DNA of 64,000 bases from Acidovorax facilis (GCF_023913775.1 NZ_JAMXAX010000008.1:31255-95254), one strand, 5' to 3'; shown: positions 39,638-51,386, counted from the first letter of the stretch. Notes: a model not told the origin generated them from the letters alone. Translations and numbers: made by a program.

Positions 39638-40804
39638 TCACTCGCAGTGCACGGCGCTGATGGCGGTTCCTTCGATCGCGCTTCCCCCGGAGGTAAAGCC
39701 GCCAACGTTGGTTGTGCTCATATGCAGCGCAATGTCGTCAGTGGGCAAGAGGGCCACCGCCGTGGTGCTGGTGCAGGTGGCCGCAGGTGTAGCGCCCACC
39801 GTGCAACTCAGACCCGTCGAGGCACCGTTCTTATAGAGCGTCACCGTCAGGGGAATCGTTGGCACTGCCGTGTAGTTTCTCACGTGCATCTTTGTGGTGG
39901 TGCAGGTCGCAAAAGCTGGGGACGAGGCATTGGCGAACACCGTTGGGTCGATGGTGCAGGCCGACCCTGCAGTGAACGCGCATCGCGAATAGTCAAAGTT
40001 GCCGCCAGACATGCCTCCGATACCAAAAGGCACAAAAGCGGCCGAGTCGGTCGTCGCTGGCATGATCGCCGCGGTGCCGAACAGGATGCCGCCGCCTCCG
40101 CCGCCCGCGGCCCCAGTGGCGCCGGTTGCCCCCGTTGGCCCTGTGGGGCCTGCAATCCCTTGAGTCCCTTGGATACCCTGTGGCCCGGGCACGGTGCTGT
40201 CGGCACCAGTCGGCCCGACAGGTCCTTGAACTCCCTGAACGCCCTGAATACCTTGGGGGCCGGGCACCGTGCTGTCTGCGCCAGTGGCGCCTGTTGCTCC
40301 GGTGGCCCCGGTAGAGCCAGTCGCCCCCGTAGCTCCGGTCGCACCTGTTGCGCCAGTGGCACCTGTGCCAGAGGCGCCAGTCGCTCCGGTGGCACCTGCG
40401 GGGCCTGTAGCGCCCATCGCGCCTGTGGCTCCTGCCGCGCCGGTGACCCCCGTGGGGCCGGCAACGCCTGTGGGTCCGGTAGCCCCGGTAGGGCCTGTTG
40501 CACCGGTGGCGCCAGAACCGATACCCCCTGCACAAGGCCCCAGACGGCCTGTGGGGCCATCAAAGCACGTGAGGTTGGTGTTGGCGGTGGCGCTGCTCAG
40601 GCCGGGGGCGCGCACCTCACCGCTGTCTTGCACACGAAACCGTTCCTGGCCGCCGGGGCTCTTGACCACAAACCCGCCACCGCTGGGGACCGTGAAGGAC
40701 AAGTCCGCCGCCAGGGCCAGCGGCGTGTGCAGTGCGCAGGCGGCTCCCAGCGCAGCGAACAGATAGTGCGGTTGGTACGTGGGCTTTGTGGATCTGGGCT
40801 TCAT
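39638..40804 (-). CDS. Secreted collagen-like protein 1
   Basis: A 388-aa exported protein. A signal peptide (about residues 1-33, ending ALA) is followed by a conserved globular N-domain (from [12 protein letters not shown] to [12 protein letters not shown]) and then about 140 residues of Gly-X-Y repeats dominated by GAT, GPT and GPQ triplets, broken twice by an [13 protein letters not shown] insert. The C-terminal head (about 150 residues, from [10 protein letters not shown]) contains six or so cysteines and resembles that of protein 2; it may be a trimerising jelly-roll like those of BclA or C1q, which is inference. No membrane anchor or sorting signal is seen. Gly-X-Thr repeats are possible O-glycosylation sites. 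Confidence 0.85.
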   Translation of the reverse strand: MKPRSTKPTYQPHYLFAALGAACALHTPLALAADLSFTVPSGGGFVVKSPGGQERFRVQDSGEVRAPGLSSATANTNLTCFDGPTGRLGPCAGGIGSGATGATGPTGATGPTGVAGPTGVTGAAGATGAMGATGPAGATGATGASGTGATGATGATGATGATGSTGATGATGATGADSTVPGPQGIQGVQGVQGPVGPTGADSTVPGPQGIQGTQGIAGPTGPTGATGATGAAGGGGGGILFGTAAIMPATTDSAAFVPFGIGGMSGGNFDYSRCAFTAGSACTIDPTVFANASSPAFATCTTTKMHVRNYTAVPTIPLTVTLYKNGASTGLSCTVGATPAATCTSTTAVALLPTDDIALHMSTTNVGGFTSGGSAIEGTAISAVHCE

Positions 40805-40916
40805 GGTGTGCAGTGCTGGCTGAGGGGGTTACTTCAGAAAGGGACTGTGTTGGTGCGAGTACTCGTCAGTCTTCATCCATCGGTGTAAGTGGCTGCCACG
40901 AGTGCACCACGCACTG

Positions 40917-41960
40917 TTACTGGCACGAAAATTCAACGGAAAGCCCACCGCTGGTGGTTCCGAGCTGAGCACCGCCAGCATCCAATGTGACTGCGAAAGA
41001 ATCGCCTGCACTAAACGCTTGGTTTGCCGCGATAGTGCAAGGTGCGCCGGTACAGGAGCTGACAGCACTGGGGGCCACAAAGCCGTTGCCCTTGAGCAAG
41101 GTTGCCGTTAGCGCAGGGAAGGAGTTTGCGGTCCGCACGTTGACGCTGCCGATGGTGCAGCTTGAGGGCATTGCAAAAAAACTGGCACCTGCGGTCACAG
41201 TGGCGCCATTCATGTAGCCCGACGTGGTGGTTGCAGTGGACACCACGATGCTCTGCCAGCGATACCCTCCAGCTCCTGCAGCCCCAGTGGCGCCGGTTGC
41301 CCCCGTTGGCCCTGTGGGGCCTGCAATCCCTTGAGTACCTTGGATGCCCTGTGGCCCTGGCACAGTGCTGTCTGCCCCAGTTGGCCCGACAGGTCCTTGG
41401 ACTCCCTGAACGCCCTGAATACCTTGGGGGCCGGGCACCGTGCTGTCTGCGCCAGTGGCGCCTGTTGCTCCGGTGGCCCCGGTAGAGCCCGTCGCTCCAG
41501 TGGCTCCGGTCGCACCTGTTGCGCCAGTGGCACCTGTGCCAGAGGCCCCAGTCGCTCCGGTGGCACCTGCGGGGCCTGTAGCGCCCATCGCGCCCGTGGC
41601 TCCTGCCGCGCCGGTGACCCCCGTGGGCCCTGCATTGCCTGTGGGTCCGGTAGCCCCGGTAGGGCCTGTCGCACCGGTGGCGCCAGAACCGATACCCGCC
41701 GCACAAGGCCCCAGGCGCCCGGCGCTATCAAAGCAGGTGAGGGTGTTGGCGGTGGGGGCCCCGTTCAAGCCGGGGACGGTGACTTCGCCAGTGCCCTGCA
41801 CACGAAACCGTTCCTGGGCACCGCCTGGGCTCTTGATCACAAAACCGCCGCCGCTGGGCGGGGTGAAGCTGAGATCGGCAGCCAGGGCCAGGGGGGTGTG
41901 CAGCGCATAGACAGCGCTCAGGGCGTAGATCAGACGCAGAGGGTGAAATGAGGTTTTCAT
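40917..41960 (-). CDS. Secreted collagen-like protein 2
   Basis: A 347-aa paralogue of protein 1. Signal peptide to about residue 28 (ending ALA), N-domain with [20 protein letters not shown] and [14 protein letters not shown], then a Gly-X-Y domain almost identical in sequence to those of proteins 1 and 3 (GPTGNAG replaces GPTGVAG). The C-terminal head, from [11 protein letters not shown], shares the pattern of a T-A-T-L-K-G strand and spaced cysteines with protein 1. 112 bp separate it from gene 1 downstream. Confidence 0.85.
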   Translation of the reverse strand: MKTSFHPLRLIYALSAVYALHTPLALAADLSFTPPSGGGFVIKSPGGAQERFRVQGTGEVTVPGLNGAPTANTLTCFDSAGRLGPCAAGIGSGATGATGPTGATGPTGNAGPTGVTGAAGATGAMGATGPAGATGATGASGTGATGATGATGATGATGSTGATGATGATGADSTVPGPQGIQGVQGVQGPVGPTGADSTVPGPQGIQGTQGIAGPTGPTGATGATGAAGAGGYRWQSIVVSTATTTSGYMNGATVTAGASFFAMPSSCTIGSVNVRTANSFPALTATLLKGNGFVAPSAVSSCTGAPCTIAANQAFSAGDSFAVTLDAGGAQLGTTSGGLSVEFSCQ

Positions 41961-42035
41961 GGTTTGAATGCGCTTTTTGCCGGTGTTGCTGAGGTCATGA
42001 TCGACCGGAAATCGGCTCAGGCTAGAAACTCAAAA

Positions 42036-42965
<930 letters not shown>

Positions 42966-43235
42966 GGTGGTGTGCTGTGTTCGTGGAGGATGTGGCTTCT
43001 GGATGAAACTCTGGGAGGTGTACCGAGACAATGCCTAGTCAGGCATCACCCCGTGATGCAAGCCGCTGCTTGTCGGTAGTCGCGAAGGCGAACCGAGCCG
43101 TGATGAAGCCGCCTGCCTCACACTGGCTGGTTTCAGGGGTTCATCACAAAAACATTGCATCCCCTGCGTTGGACGGGGCATGTGCGTTGTTGCATCCATG
43201 CCCCATCTGCGTTACGCGATGGGGAAAGTCCTCAA

Positions 43236-44162
<927 letters not shown>

Positions 44163-44189
44163 GGATGAAAACTCCTGGTTCCGGCAGTT

Positions 44190-44894
44190 TCAGATGCGTC
44201 GATTGCCCGTTGCGCCTGGGGCACGGCGTTGGTGCCACAAGGCTGCCAAGCCCATCAACAATGCCATCAGCATGAGGCCGTATTCGCTCAAAGTTGGAAT
44301 GTTGGTGGCTGCTGCCGCGCCGCCGATTTGCACGCCGCCATTGACAGTGGCGTTGTCACGGGTGACCGTTGCGCCGGGGCCCAGGTTGATGACGGCAGTG
44401 CCGCCGCCCGAGGAGACCAGCTGGATGTTTTGACCGGGCGCTCCTTGCAGAGTCAGGGTGCCCAGCACGGTGATGTTGGCGCCTGCGGGGATGACAAAGG
44501 TGCGGCCCGTGGTGCTGGACAAGGTCAGGTTCTGGAACACGAAATTGCCACTGATCTGGCTGGTGTTGCCGATGCAGCCGTCGCGCAGCACCACTGTGTT
44601 GTTACCTGTGTCGATGGGGCCTGTGGCGGAGAGATTGCCACCCACCGAGATGATCCCGTTGCTGCCGGAGACGATGGCACTGGAGCCGAAGGTAACGTCG
44701 CTGTCTACACTCAGCGTGCCACCGATGTTGAGCGTGCCTTGCATATCCACGGTGCTACAGCTCAAATCAACGATGGAGCCGCTTGGAGCGTCCAGCGAGG
44801 CGCCGGGTGGAATGACAATTTGCGCTGCCGCAGGGGCGCACAAGCACAAGGCCATGGCACAACCGGCCAAAAGGCGTGAAATCTTTCGTTGCAT
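44190..44894 (-). CDS. IPTL-CTERM-sorted surface protein
   Basis: A 234-aa exported protein. Signal peptide residues 1-24 end in AAA before QIVIPPGASLD. The body is a low-complexity Gly/Thr/Ser/Val sequence of repeated short strands (for example GTLNIGGTLSVDSDV), suggesting a beta-helix. The C-terminus, NIPTLSEYGLMLMALLMGLA followed by WHQRR, is the IPTL variant of the PEP-CTERM sorting signal: motif, hydrophobic helix, basic tail. By family knowledge such proteins are processed by an exosortase-like enzyme encoded elsewhere. GAGGG lies 8 nt before the ATG. First gene of the collagen-like run. Confidence 0.85.
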   Translation of the reverse strand: MQRKISRLLAGCAMALCLCAPAAAQIVIPPGASLDAPSGSIVDLSCSTVDMQGTLNIGGTLSVDSDVTFGSSAIVSGSNGIISVGGNLSATGPIDTGNNTVVLRDGCIGNTSQISGNFVFQNLTLSSTTGRTFVIPAGANITVLGTLTLQGAPGQNIQLVSSGGGTAVINLGPGATVTRDNATVNGGVQIGGAAAATNIPTLSEYGLMLMALLMGLAALWHQRRAPGATGNRRI

Positions 44895-45022
44895 TGGATT
44901 TTCCCTCGTTGATCAGGCAAACGCTGCACCACAGTGAGGCTCGTTTCGGGCGGATGCCTGCGGCCTGTTTGCTGGTTACAGCGCGATGATTTTTGTAGCG
45001 TGTTCACTATTTTCGTGAAAGA

Positions 45023-45039
45023 GTTTGCAATTTGCAAAC
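45023..45039. promoter_or_regulatory. Perfect inverted repeat upstream of the surface-protein genes
   Basis: GTTTGCAA and TTGCAAAC flank a single T. A second, looser repeat, TTCAC-7 nt-GTGAA, lies next to it at 45003-45019. Both are about 110-145 bp upstream of the IPTL-CTERM start, in an A+T-rich patch of a 223-bp gap, and are candidate operators. No regulator gene is adjacent and no clear -10/-35 pair can be named. Confidence 0.4.
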
Positions 45040-45117
45040 AAAATTTGGTCGGTGTGACGTGTCTGCACCAATTTGTTGCATTGCCTGCTGGGCCGTTGCG
45101 GGGCTGTGTTCCGCTGG

Positions 45118-47784
45118 CTACCAGTCTTCCTTCACAGCCATCACCGCATCCCGCCCCGCCGCAGCCCGCCCCGCCAGCCACGCCGTGACGGTGCCCGATG
45201 CGACCACGGCCACGCACAAGCCCAGCAGCCGTCCGGCAGGCAGGCTGAGGTCCATGGTCCAGTGAAAGCTCTGCGGGTTGACCACGTGCACCAGTACCAC
45301 CGAAACGCCAAGGCCCAGCAGCAAGCCTGCGGCCGCGCCCACGCCCGTCCAGGCGGCGCCTTCGCCGGCCACCACAGCCAGGATCTGGCGCCGCGTGAGG
45401 CCCAGGTGGGCGAGCAGGCCGAACTCCTTGCGGCGCGCCAGGATTTGGGCGCTGAAGCTGGCGGCCACACCAAACAGGCCGATGCCGATGGCCACGGCCT
45501 GTAGCCAGTAGGTGACGGCAAAGCTGCGGTCAAAGATGCGCAGCGACCGTTCACGGATAGCGCCTGCGGAGACGAACTCCACCAGGGCCCCGTCCACCGC
45601 GCTGGCGCTCTCCCGGGCCGTGGGCGCACGGCCCGCCTGCGCGGCTGCCACTGCGCGGATCGAATCCTGCAACGCTGCGATGTCTGCTCCCTCGGCGGGC
45701 CACAGCGCCAGATCGCTGGTGCGGGCATCGCCGGTCAGGCGCAGCCATACGGTGCGGTCCATGGCCACGGCGCCCGACTGCCGGGCGTAGTCGCGCCATA
45801 CGCCTGCTATATAAAAGATAGCTTGTTGCGCTTGTCTATCAAGCGCCAGGGGGCTAAAAGCATCAGAAAGTGCAGGCCACTCCATACCAGGGCGTAGCCC
45901 ATACAGGTCCACCACCGCCTCGCTGATGTAGACGCCAGTGCGCCCCGCGGGCACGCGCAGGGCCTCGCCCACCAGTGGCAGACTTTGCGCCGGATCGTTA
46001 CCCAGCGGGCGGCTGATGACCGTGAGCGCGGGGCGCGTCGCATCCAGCTGCAGCGGGCTCGCGCGCAGGGCTTGCACACGCGCCAGTCCAGGTAATTGCG
46101 CGACGGATTCGGCGAAGCCCGCAGGCAGCAGTGCAGCCTCGCTGCCCGGCACACCCAGGGCCGAGCGCACATACAGGGGCGATGGCAGCACTGCGTCCAG
46201 CCACTGCGTGACCGAGCCGCGAAAGCTCGACACCATCACCGTCAGCGCGACGGCCAGGCTCAGGCTGGCCACCACGCCGCCCACTGCGATAGCGGCCGTG
46301 CCACGCATGCGCCGCGCGCGCTCCAGCGCCAGCAGCGCCAGGGCGTGGCGTGCGGCCAGCGGCTGCAGGTGGTGCAACAGCCAGGCCATGGCCCAGGGCA
46401 GTACAACAATGCCACCCACCAGCAACAGGCCGATGGCCAGGTACGCGGCAAGTGGTATGCCAAAAATGGGCGGAGCGCTCGTCAGTACAGCGCCAATAGC
46501 TATCAAAATAATACCTATCCAGCCTTTGCCCGCCTGGCTTGACACGGTGCCCAGGCCTTTCAAGGTTTGCGCGGGCGGCAGTGTCTGCGCGGCGCGCGCG
46601 GGCCACCAGCCCCCCACCAATGCAGCCAGCACACCCAGTGCGCCGTAGACCAGGGCCGCCGGTGCGCTCCACTGCAGTACGGGCTGAACGCCCGCAAAGT
46701 AGCCACCGCCCAGGTCGCCCCCCAGCAGGCGCAGCGCGGCAGCGGCCAGGGCCGTGCCCAGGGCGATGCCGGCGGCGCTGCCCACCAGGCCCAGCACGGC
46801 GGATTCGGCCAGCACCAGCGCCAGGCGCTGGCGCGGTGTGGCGCCCAGCACGGCCAGCAGCGCAAACTGCGGCGCACGCTGCGCCACGCTGAGCGCCAGC
46901 ACCGAGAACACCAGAAATGCGCCCGTGAACAAGGCCACCAGCGCCAGCACCGTGAGGTTCACGCGGTAGGCGCGCGACAGATTGCTGATGCGCTGCGCCG
47001 CGTCGCCCGGCTGCGCAAACACCACCTGCGACGGCCAGCCGGGCAGCGCGCGCACGGCCTGCTCCCACGCGCTGCGGTCGGTGCCCGGCTGCAGCTGCAG
47101 GTCGATGCGGCTGAGCTGGCCCGCGCGGCCGAACAGATCCTGCGCCGCACCGATGTCCATCACCGCCAGGGGTGCGCCCCCGGCGGCCACCGTGCCCGCC
47201 ACCTGCACCGGCCATTGCTGCAGCCCGGCCTGCAGCAGGAGTTGCGGTGCCGGTTCGGTCGATGAGGTGGGCGTGGTGGGCAGACCCAGTGCCTGCAACG
47301 CCGCCGCATTGAGGAACACGGTGGCTGGTGCGAAGAGGGCCAGCCGGTCAGCGCCCGCCCAAGGCCGTGGCATAAGCGCGGGCGCCATGGTGGGCAGCAG
47401 CAGGGCGTCCACGCCCAGCACGCGCAGCGGGGCGCTGGTGGGGGAGGGCACGCTTGCAGCACCTGGCTGTGGCCGCAGGGCTCGCGCCACGGCAGACAGC
47501 TCCAGCAGCGGGCTGGCGCGCGCCACCTGGGGGTGCGTGGCAAGCTGCCCATACAACGCCTCGGGCAGATCGCCCTGCATGGCGCGCAATTCCAGGTCGG
47601 GCTGACCGTTGACGGCGCGCACCGCCTGCGAAAACTCGTCCAGCGCCGACGCATTGATCACATGCACCGCAAACGCCAGCGCCACGCCCAGCATCACCGC
47701 CGCCACCGCCGCAGCGCTGCGCCAGGGGTGGTGGCGCAGGTCCTGCCAGGAGAAGGTGCGGAGCAATGCAAGCATGGCCTGCAT
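45118..47784 (-). CDS. FtsX/MacB-type ABC transporter permease
   Basis: An inner-membrane permease of about 888 aa with two FtsX-like domains. A first helix (about residues 18-40) is followed by a large periplasmic part, then three helices around residues 270-400, a middle helix group near 430-500, another periplasmic part, and three C-terminal helices (after residue 770) with VAGEGAAWTGVGAAAGLLLG. Such permeases act in lipoprotein or lipid movement or drug efflux with a LolD-like ATPase; the likely partner ATPase lies at 50730-51386. ATG at 47784 or 47775 fits the family. Residues of about 640-660 derive from a family 1 repeat inserted in frame. Confidence 0.87.
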   Translation of the reverse strand: MQAMLALLRTFSWQDLRHHPWRSAAAVAAVMLGVALAFAVHVINASALDEFSQAVRAVNGQPDLELRAMQGDLPEALYGQLATHPQVARASPLLELSAVARALRPQPGAASVPSPTSAPLRVLGVDALLLPTMAPALMPRPWAGADRLALFAPATVFLNAAALQALGLPTTPTSSTEPAPQLLLQAGLQQWPVQVAGTVAAGGAPLAVMDIGAAQDLFGRAGQLSRIDLQLQPGTDRSAWEQAVRALPGWPSQVVFAQPGDAAQRISNLSRAYRVNLTVLALVALFTGAFLVFSVLALSVAQRAPQFALLAVLGATPRQRLALVLAESAVLGLVGSAAGIALGTALAAAALRLLGGDLGGGYFAGVQPVLQWSAPAALVYGALGVLAALVGGWWPARAAQTLPPAQTLKGLGTVSSQAGKGWIGIILIAIGAVLTSAPPIFGIPLAAYLAIGLLLVGGIVVLPWAMAWLLHHLQPLAARHALALLALERARRMRGTAAIAVGGVVASLSLAVALTVMVSSFRGSVTQWLDAVLPSPLYVRSALGVPGSEAALLPAGFAESVAQLPGLARVQALRASPLQLDATRPALTVISRPLGNDPAQSLPLVGEALRVPAGRTGVYISEAVVDLYGLRPGMEWPALSDAFSPLALDRQAQQAIFYIAGVWRDYARQSGAVAMDRTVWLRLTGDARTSDLALWPAEGADIAALQDSIRAVAAAQAGRAPTARESASAVDGALVEFVSAGAIRERSLRIFDRSFAVTYWLQAVAIGIGLFGVAASFSAQILARRKEFGLLAHLGLTRRQILAVVAGEGAAWTGVGAAAGLLLGLGVSVVLVHVVNPQSFHWTMDLSLPAGRLLGLCVAVVASGTVTAWLAGRAAAGRDAVMAVKEDW
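45804..45862 (+). repeat. Dispersed repeat, family 1, inside the permease gene
   Basis: Reads AAAAGATAGCTTGTTGCG, CTTGTCTATCAAGCGCCAGG and GGGCTAAAA. It is antisense to the permease gene and in frame, so the protein carries SPLALDRQAQQAIFY, the same peptide type as in MutL (PLALNRQAQAAIKF). A fragment of the same family may lie at 46490-46515 in the same gene. Confidence 0.7.
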
Positions 47785-47882
47785 TGTGGCCGCAGGGGCT
47801 GGTCCCAGCAGCGTTTGATGCAGGTCAACCTTGCGTTTTGCATCCTCTTGAAGTGCCGAAAGGCTGCGCCTATCTTGGAGCC

Positions 47883-48043
47883 AGAAGGTGTGAATGAGCC
47901 CCGCGTGCCCGAGCAGGCTGCCAAAACGTTTCCGATCTAGGCGCAAAGCGCAGCCGTAGCTCGGGCCATGGCGAGCATTTGCAACCACGAGCGGGAGCGT
48001 TTTGGCGGGATGAACGGGCATGTGGGGTTCGTTCACACCTTCT
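47883..48043 (+). repeat. 161-bp hairpin element, copy A
   Basis: Outer arms (47883-47911 and 48015-48043) are imperfect inverted repeats beginning AGAAGGTGTGAA and ending TTCACACCTTCT; inner arms CCAAAACG/CGTTTTGG are placed symmetrically, so the whole element can fold as one long hairpin. The core, GATCTAGGCGCAAAGC at offset 51 to GCGAGCATTTGCAAC, is nearly identical to copy B at 50566, in the same orientation. It lies between the divergent permease and hsp20 genes. No transposase is nearby; it is MITE-like. Confidence 0.7.
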
Positions 48044-48106
48044 CAGGGGCCCGCCCTCCTGCGCAGGCCCAGTTGTTTGTCTCAACCCCTTTTCAGGAGC
48101 AAAACC

Positions 48107-48535
48107 ATGAACTCTCTTGTGACACGCGGCAGTCTGTTTGACGACTTCTTCAAGGACATTGCACCGGGCTTTTACGTGCGCCCGCTGCACGGCGACAACC
48201 TGCCCAGCCCCGGCCAGATCAAGGTGGACGTGAAGGAAACCGAGGACGGCTACACCGTGTTGGCCGAAGTGCCCGGCGTGGCCAAGGAAGACATCCATGT
48301 CTCGCTCGAAGGCAATGTGGTCAGCCTGCGCGCCGAGGTGCGCCAGCACGATGAAAAACGCGAAGGCGAGAAGGTGCTGCGCTCGGAGCGCTACTACGGC
48401 GCGGTGGCCCGCAGCTTCCAGTTGCCTGCCGACGTGGACGCTGCACAAGCCAAGGCCAAATACGACAACGGTGTGCTGACGCTGAACCTGCCCAAGAAGG
48501 TGAACAAGGCGGCGCAGCGGTTGAACATCGAGTAA
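48107..48535 (+). CDS. Small heat shock protein, Hsp20/alpha-crystallin family
   Basis: A 142-aa holdase chaperone. The alpha-crystallin domain spans about residues 37-135: IKVDVKETEDGYTVLAEVPG, then VAKEDIHVSLEGNVVSLRAE and YDNGVLTLNLPKK with the conserved G-V-L-T-L motif. The C-terminal I/V-x-I-like tail is RLNIE. AGGAG precedes the ATG at 48107. Together with the next gene it forms the block bordered by the two 161-bp elements. Confidence 0.94.
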   Translation: MNSLVTRGSLFDDFFKDIAPGFYVRPLHGDNLPSPGQIKVDVKETEDGYTVLAEVPGVAKEDIHVSLEGNVVSLRAEVRQHDEKREGEKVLRSERYYGAVARSFQLPADVDAAQAKAKYDNGVLTLNLPKKVNKAAQRLNIE

Positions 48536-48848
48536 CTCCATCGGACTTGCGCGAAAAAATGCAATCCACCGCCCCTCCCAGGGCGAGTGGGTTGGTTGAT
48601 TCCGTGGCCGCAAGACGAACCTCAAACGGCGGTTGGGTCGCCCGCCAACGGCCTGCCGCATGCAGATCCATGGGGCTGCGTGGCCGGGGTCTCTGTTGCC
48701 CATGGAGCGGCGGATGGCCGTCCGGAGCGCCGCCGGATGGCGCTCCCCAATAGATGTTGAACCACTTCTTAAGCCTGCCCACAGCCAGTGCATGCGACCA
48801 TGTCGGCCATGGCACCCGAACCGTGGTGCGTTTCAGGGAGGCGATCAA
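48536..48848. other. 313-bp gap between hsp20 and the beta-lactamase-family gene
   Basis: Open frames here look like noise: no start with a good ribosome site and no family features. It presumably holds the promoter of the downstream gene, but I cannot name one. Nothing else seen. Confidence 0.4.
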
Positions 48849-50552
48849 ATGGTTTGCAGTGATGGAGTCCTTGCCCCGGTACGCCGCCTTGCGTGGCAAG
48901 CCCTTGCTGCCGGGGCGCTGTGGATAGCGTTTGCCGGGCACGCTGCAACCACACCCGCTGTGCCTGCCCCTCCACCCCGTTTCGACTGGTCGGGCCCTGC
49001 GGACGCCATGGCGGCTGCAGCGCTGGGCTCGTTGCGCGGCGCGGCTGAGGTGGGCGTGTGGCACGGGGGGCGGGCGCATTTCGGCACAGCCCGCAACCGC
49101 GTGGCGGAGGCTCCCGCGCAGGCTCTGTTTGAAGTGGGCTCGATCAGCAAGGTGTTTACCGGCCTGCTGCTGGCGCAGGCCGTAGAGCGCGGCGATCTGG
49201 CGCTGGACGACACGCTGGGCCGGCTGCTCAATGGCTCATCTGCGCTGGCTCCCGCCTTGCCCGCCCCGGTGGCCGCCATCACCTTGCGCCAACTCGTGAC
49301 CCACACCTCCTGCCTGCCACGCTTGCCGGCGGACTTCCGCCACAATTCCGATCCCTCCAATCCTTATCTGCGCTACGACCGCCCTCGCCTGTGGCAAGCC
49401 CTGGCCGATGCACGGCTGGCCCAGTCGCCGCCGTGCGCTGGGGCATACAGCAACCTCGGTTTTGCGGTGCTGGGCGAGCTGCTGGCCCAGCGCTACGGCA
49501 AACCCTGGGCGGTGCTGGTGCACGAGCGCATCACCGGCCCGCTGGGCATGCAGGACACGGTGCAGTCTCTGGGCGACAAGGCCCCCCGCCTTGCTGCACC
49601 GCACGAGGGCGAGACGCCGGTGTCGGTGTGGGAGTTTGATGCCTTTGCCGGTGCGGGCGCCTTGCGCTCGACCACGGCCGACATGCTGGTGCTCAGCCGC
49701 GCGCTGCTGGCGGGCGCGCAAGGGCCCTTGGGCCCCGCGGCCGAGCGCCTGTTCACGCCGCTGGCGGACCACGACGGCGGCCAGATCGGCTACGCCATCA
49801 TGCTGCGCGAGCGCGATGGGGTGCGCACCTGGCTGCATGGCGGCGGTACCGGGGGTTTTCGCAGCGTGTGGTTGCTGGCGCCCGACAGGGGTGAGGCGGT
49901 GATCGCCTTGGTGGGCAACGCGCGTGCCGCGCAGCAGGATGTGATGACGCCACTGTTGAAGCAGCGTTACCCCGTGCCGCCCGGTCAGCCCGCCACCGAT
50001 GCGACCGTGCTTACCCCGCACGAAGGGGTGTACCGCGTATCTCCTGCCGTCGCCCTGAGCCTTGCCATGGTGGATGGGCAACTGCAAGCCCGCCCCACGG
50101 GTGGGGTGTTTGAGCCGCTGCAGGTGCTGGGGCCGGATGCGTTCACGCAGCCAGCCACCGGCCGCCAGTTCCGCTTGGAGCGCAATACGCAAGGCCGACC
50201 CACAGTGCTTCACTACACGCGCTTTGGAGCACGCCTGACGGCAACCCGGTCCGAAGAGCCGGTGCTTGGACTGGTACCACCCCAGGCCCAGGGCGTGCTG
50301 GCCCCTTACCTGGGCCGCTACCGGCTGCGCGGCGGCAATGTGCTGGATGTACAGGCTGAAGACGGTCGCCTGCAGGTGCGCCTGGGCTCGCAGCCGCGCT
50401 TCACGGTCTATCCGCTGTCAGGGCAGCCAGACCGGTTTGCGTATGACGCGGTACGGGCCGAGCTGGAGTTTGAGCGCTATCCCAGCGGCGAGGTGCGTGC
50501 CGTGGTGCTGCACCAGAACGGGCGCTTCCGGGCGCCCCGCCTGGAGCCCTGA
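48849..50552 (+). CDS. Serine beta-lactamase/penicillin-binding-family hydrolase with C-terminal extension
   Basis: A 567-aa exported protein. The start at 48849 has GGGAGG 6 nt upstream; a signal peptide runs to about residue 36 (ending GHA). The class C-like catalytic domain shows SxxK in VGSISKVFTGLL (SISK, near residue 99), YxN in GAYSNLGFAVLGELLAQ and the third box HGGGTGGF in place of KTG. Such proteins can be beta-lactamases, D-aminopeptidases or esterases. The last 170 residues form two related beta-rich units (GVYRVSPAVALSL and GRYRLRGGNVLDV), like DUF3471 tails. Actual resistance cannot be inferred. Confidence 0.85.
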   Translation: MVCSDGVLAPVRRLAWQALAAGALWIAFAGHAATTPAVPAPPPRFDWSGPADAMAAAALGSLRGAAEVGVWHGGRAHFGTARNRVAEAPAQALFEVGSISKVFTGLLLAQAVERGDLALDDTLGRLLNGSSALAPALPAPVAAITLRQLVTHTSCLPRLPADFRHNSDPSNPYLRYDRPRLWQALADARLAQSPPCAGAYSNLGFAVLGELLAQRYGKPWAVLVHERITGPLGMQDTVQSLGDKAPRLAAPHEGETPVSVWEFDAFAGAGALRSTTADMLVLSRALLAGAQGPLGPAAERLFTPLADHDGGQIGYAIMLRERDGVRTWLHGGGTGGFRSVWLLAPDRGEAVIALVGNARAAQQDVMTPLLKQRYPVPPGQPATDATVLTPHEGVYRVSPAVALSLAMVDGQLQARPTGGVFEPLQVLGPDAFTQPATGRQFRLERNTQGRPTVLHYTRFGARLTATRSEEPVLGLVPPQAQGVLAPYLGRYRLRGGNVLDVQAEDGRLQVRLGSQPRFTVYPLSGQPDRFAYDAVRAELEFERYPSGEVRAVVLHQNGRFRAPRLEP

Positions 50553-50565
50553 ACCGGCAGGCGTC

Positions 50566-50726
50566 AGAGGCTGAGAGTTTTTTAGCCGAGCCCGAAAGGC
50601 GCGCGAAAACGCCTCGGATCTAGGCGCAAAGCACAGCCATAGCTCGGGCTATGGCGAGCATTTGCAACGACGAGCCGGGACGTTTTGGCGTGCAAGGCAG
50701 GCATGGATAAAAGACTCTCAGCCTCT
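50566..50726 (+). repeat. 161-bp hairpin element, copy B
   Basis: Same length as copy A, with the core GATCTAGGCGCAAAGC starting at the same offset of 51. Its outer arms (AGAGGCTGAGAGTTTTTTAG and, at the right end, GACTCTCAGCCTCT) differ in sequence from those of copy A but are again complementary to each other. It fills the gap between the converging beta-lactamase-family and ABC ATPase genes, where it could terminate both. Confidence 0.75.
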
Positions 50727-50729
50727 CAG

Positions 50730-51382
<653 letters not shown>

Positions 51383-51386
<4 letters not shown>

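Noticed and set aside
47785..48036. N-terminal extension of the FtsX-type permease through the 161-bp element
   Set aside because: The extra 84 residues come from the repeat element and do not look like a signal or membrane domain; the family starts at the ATG near 47784.
47883..50726. A composite transposon
   Set aside because: No transposase, integrase or target-site duplication could be identified; only two small hairpin elements are present.
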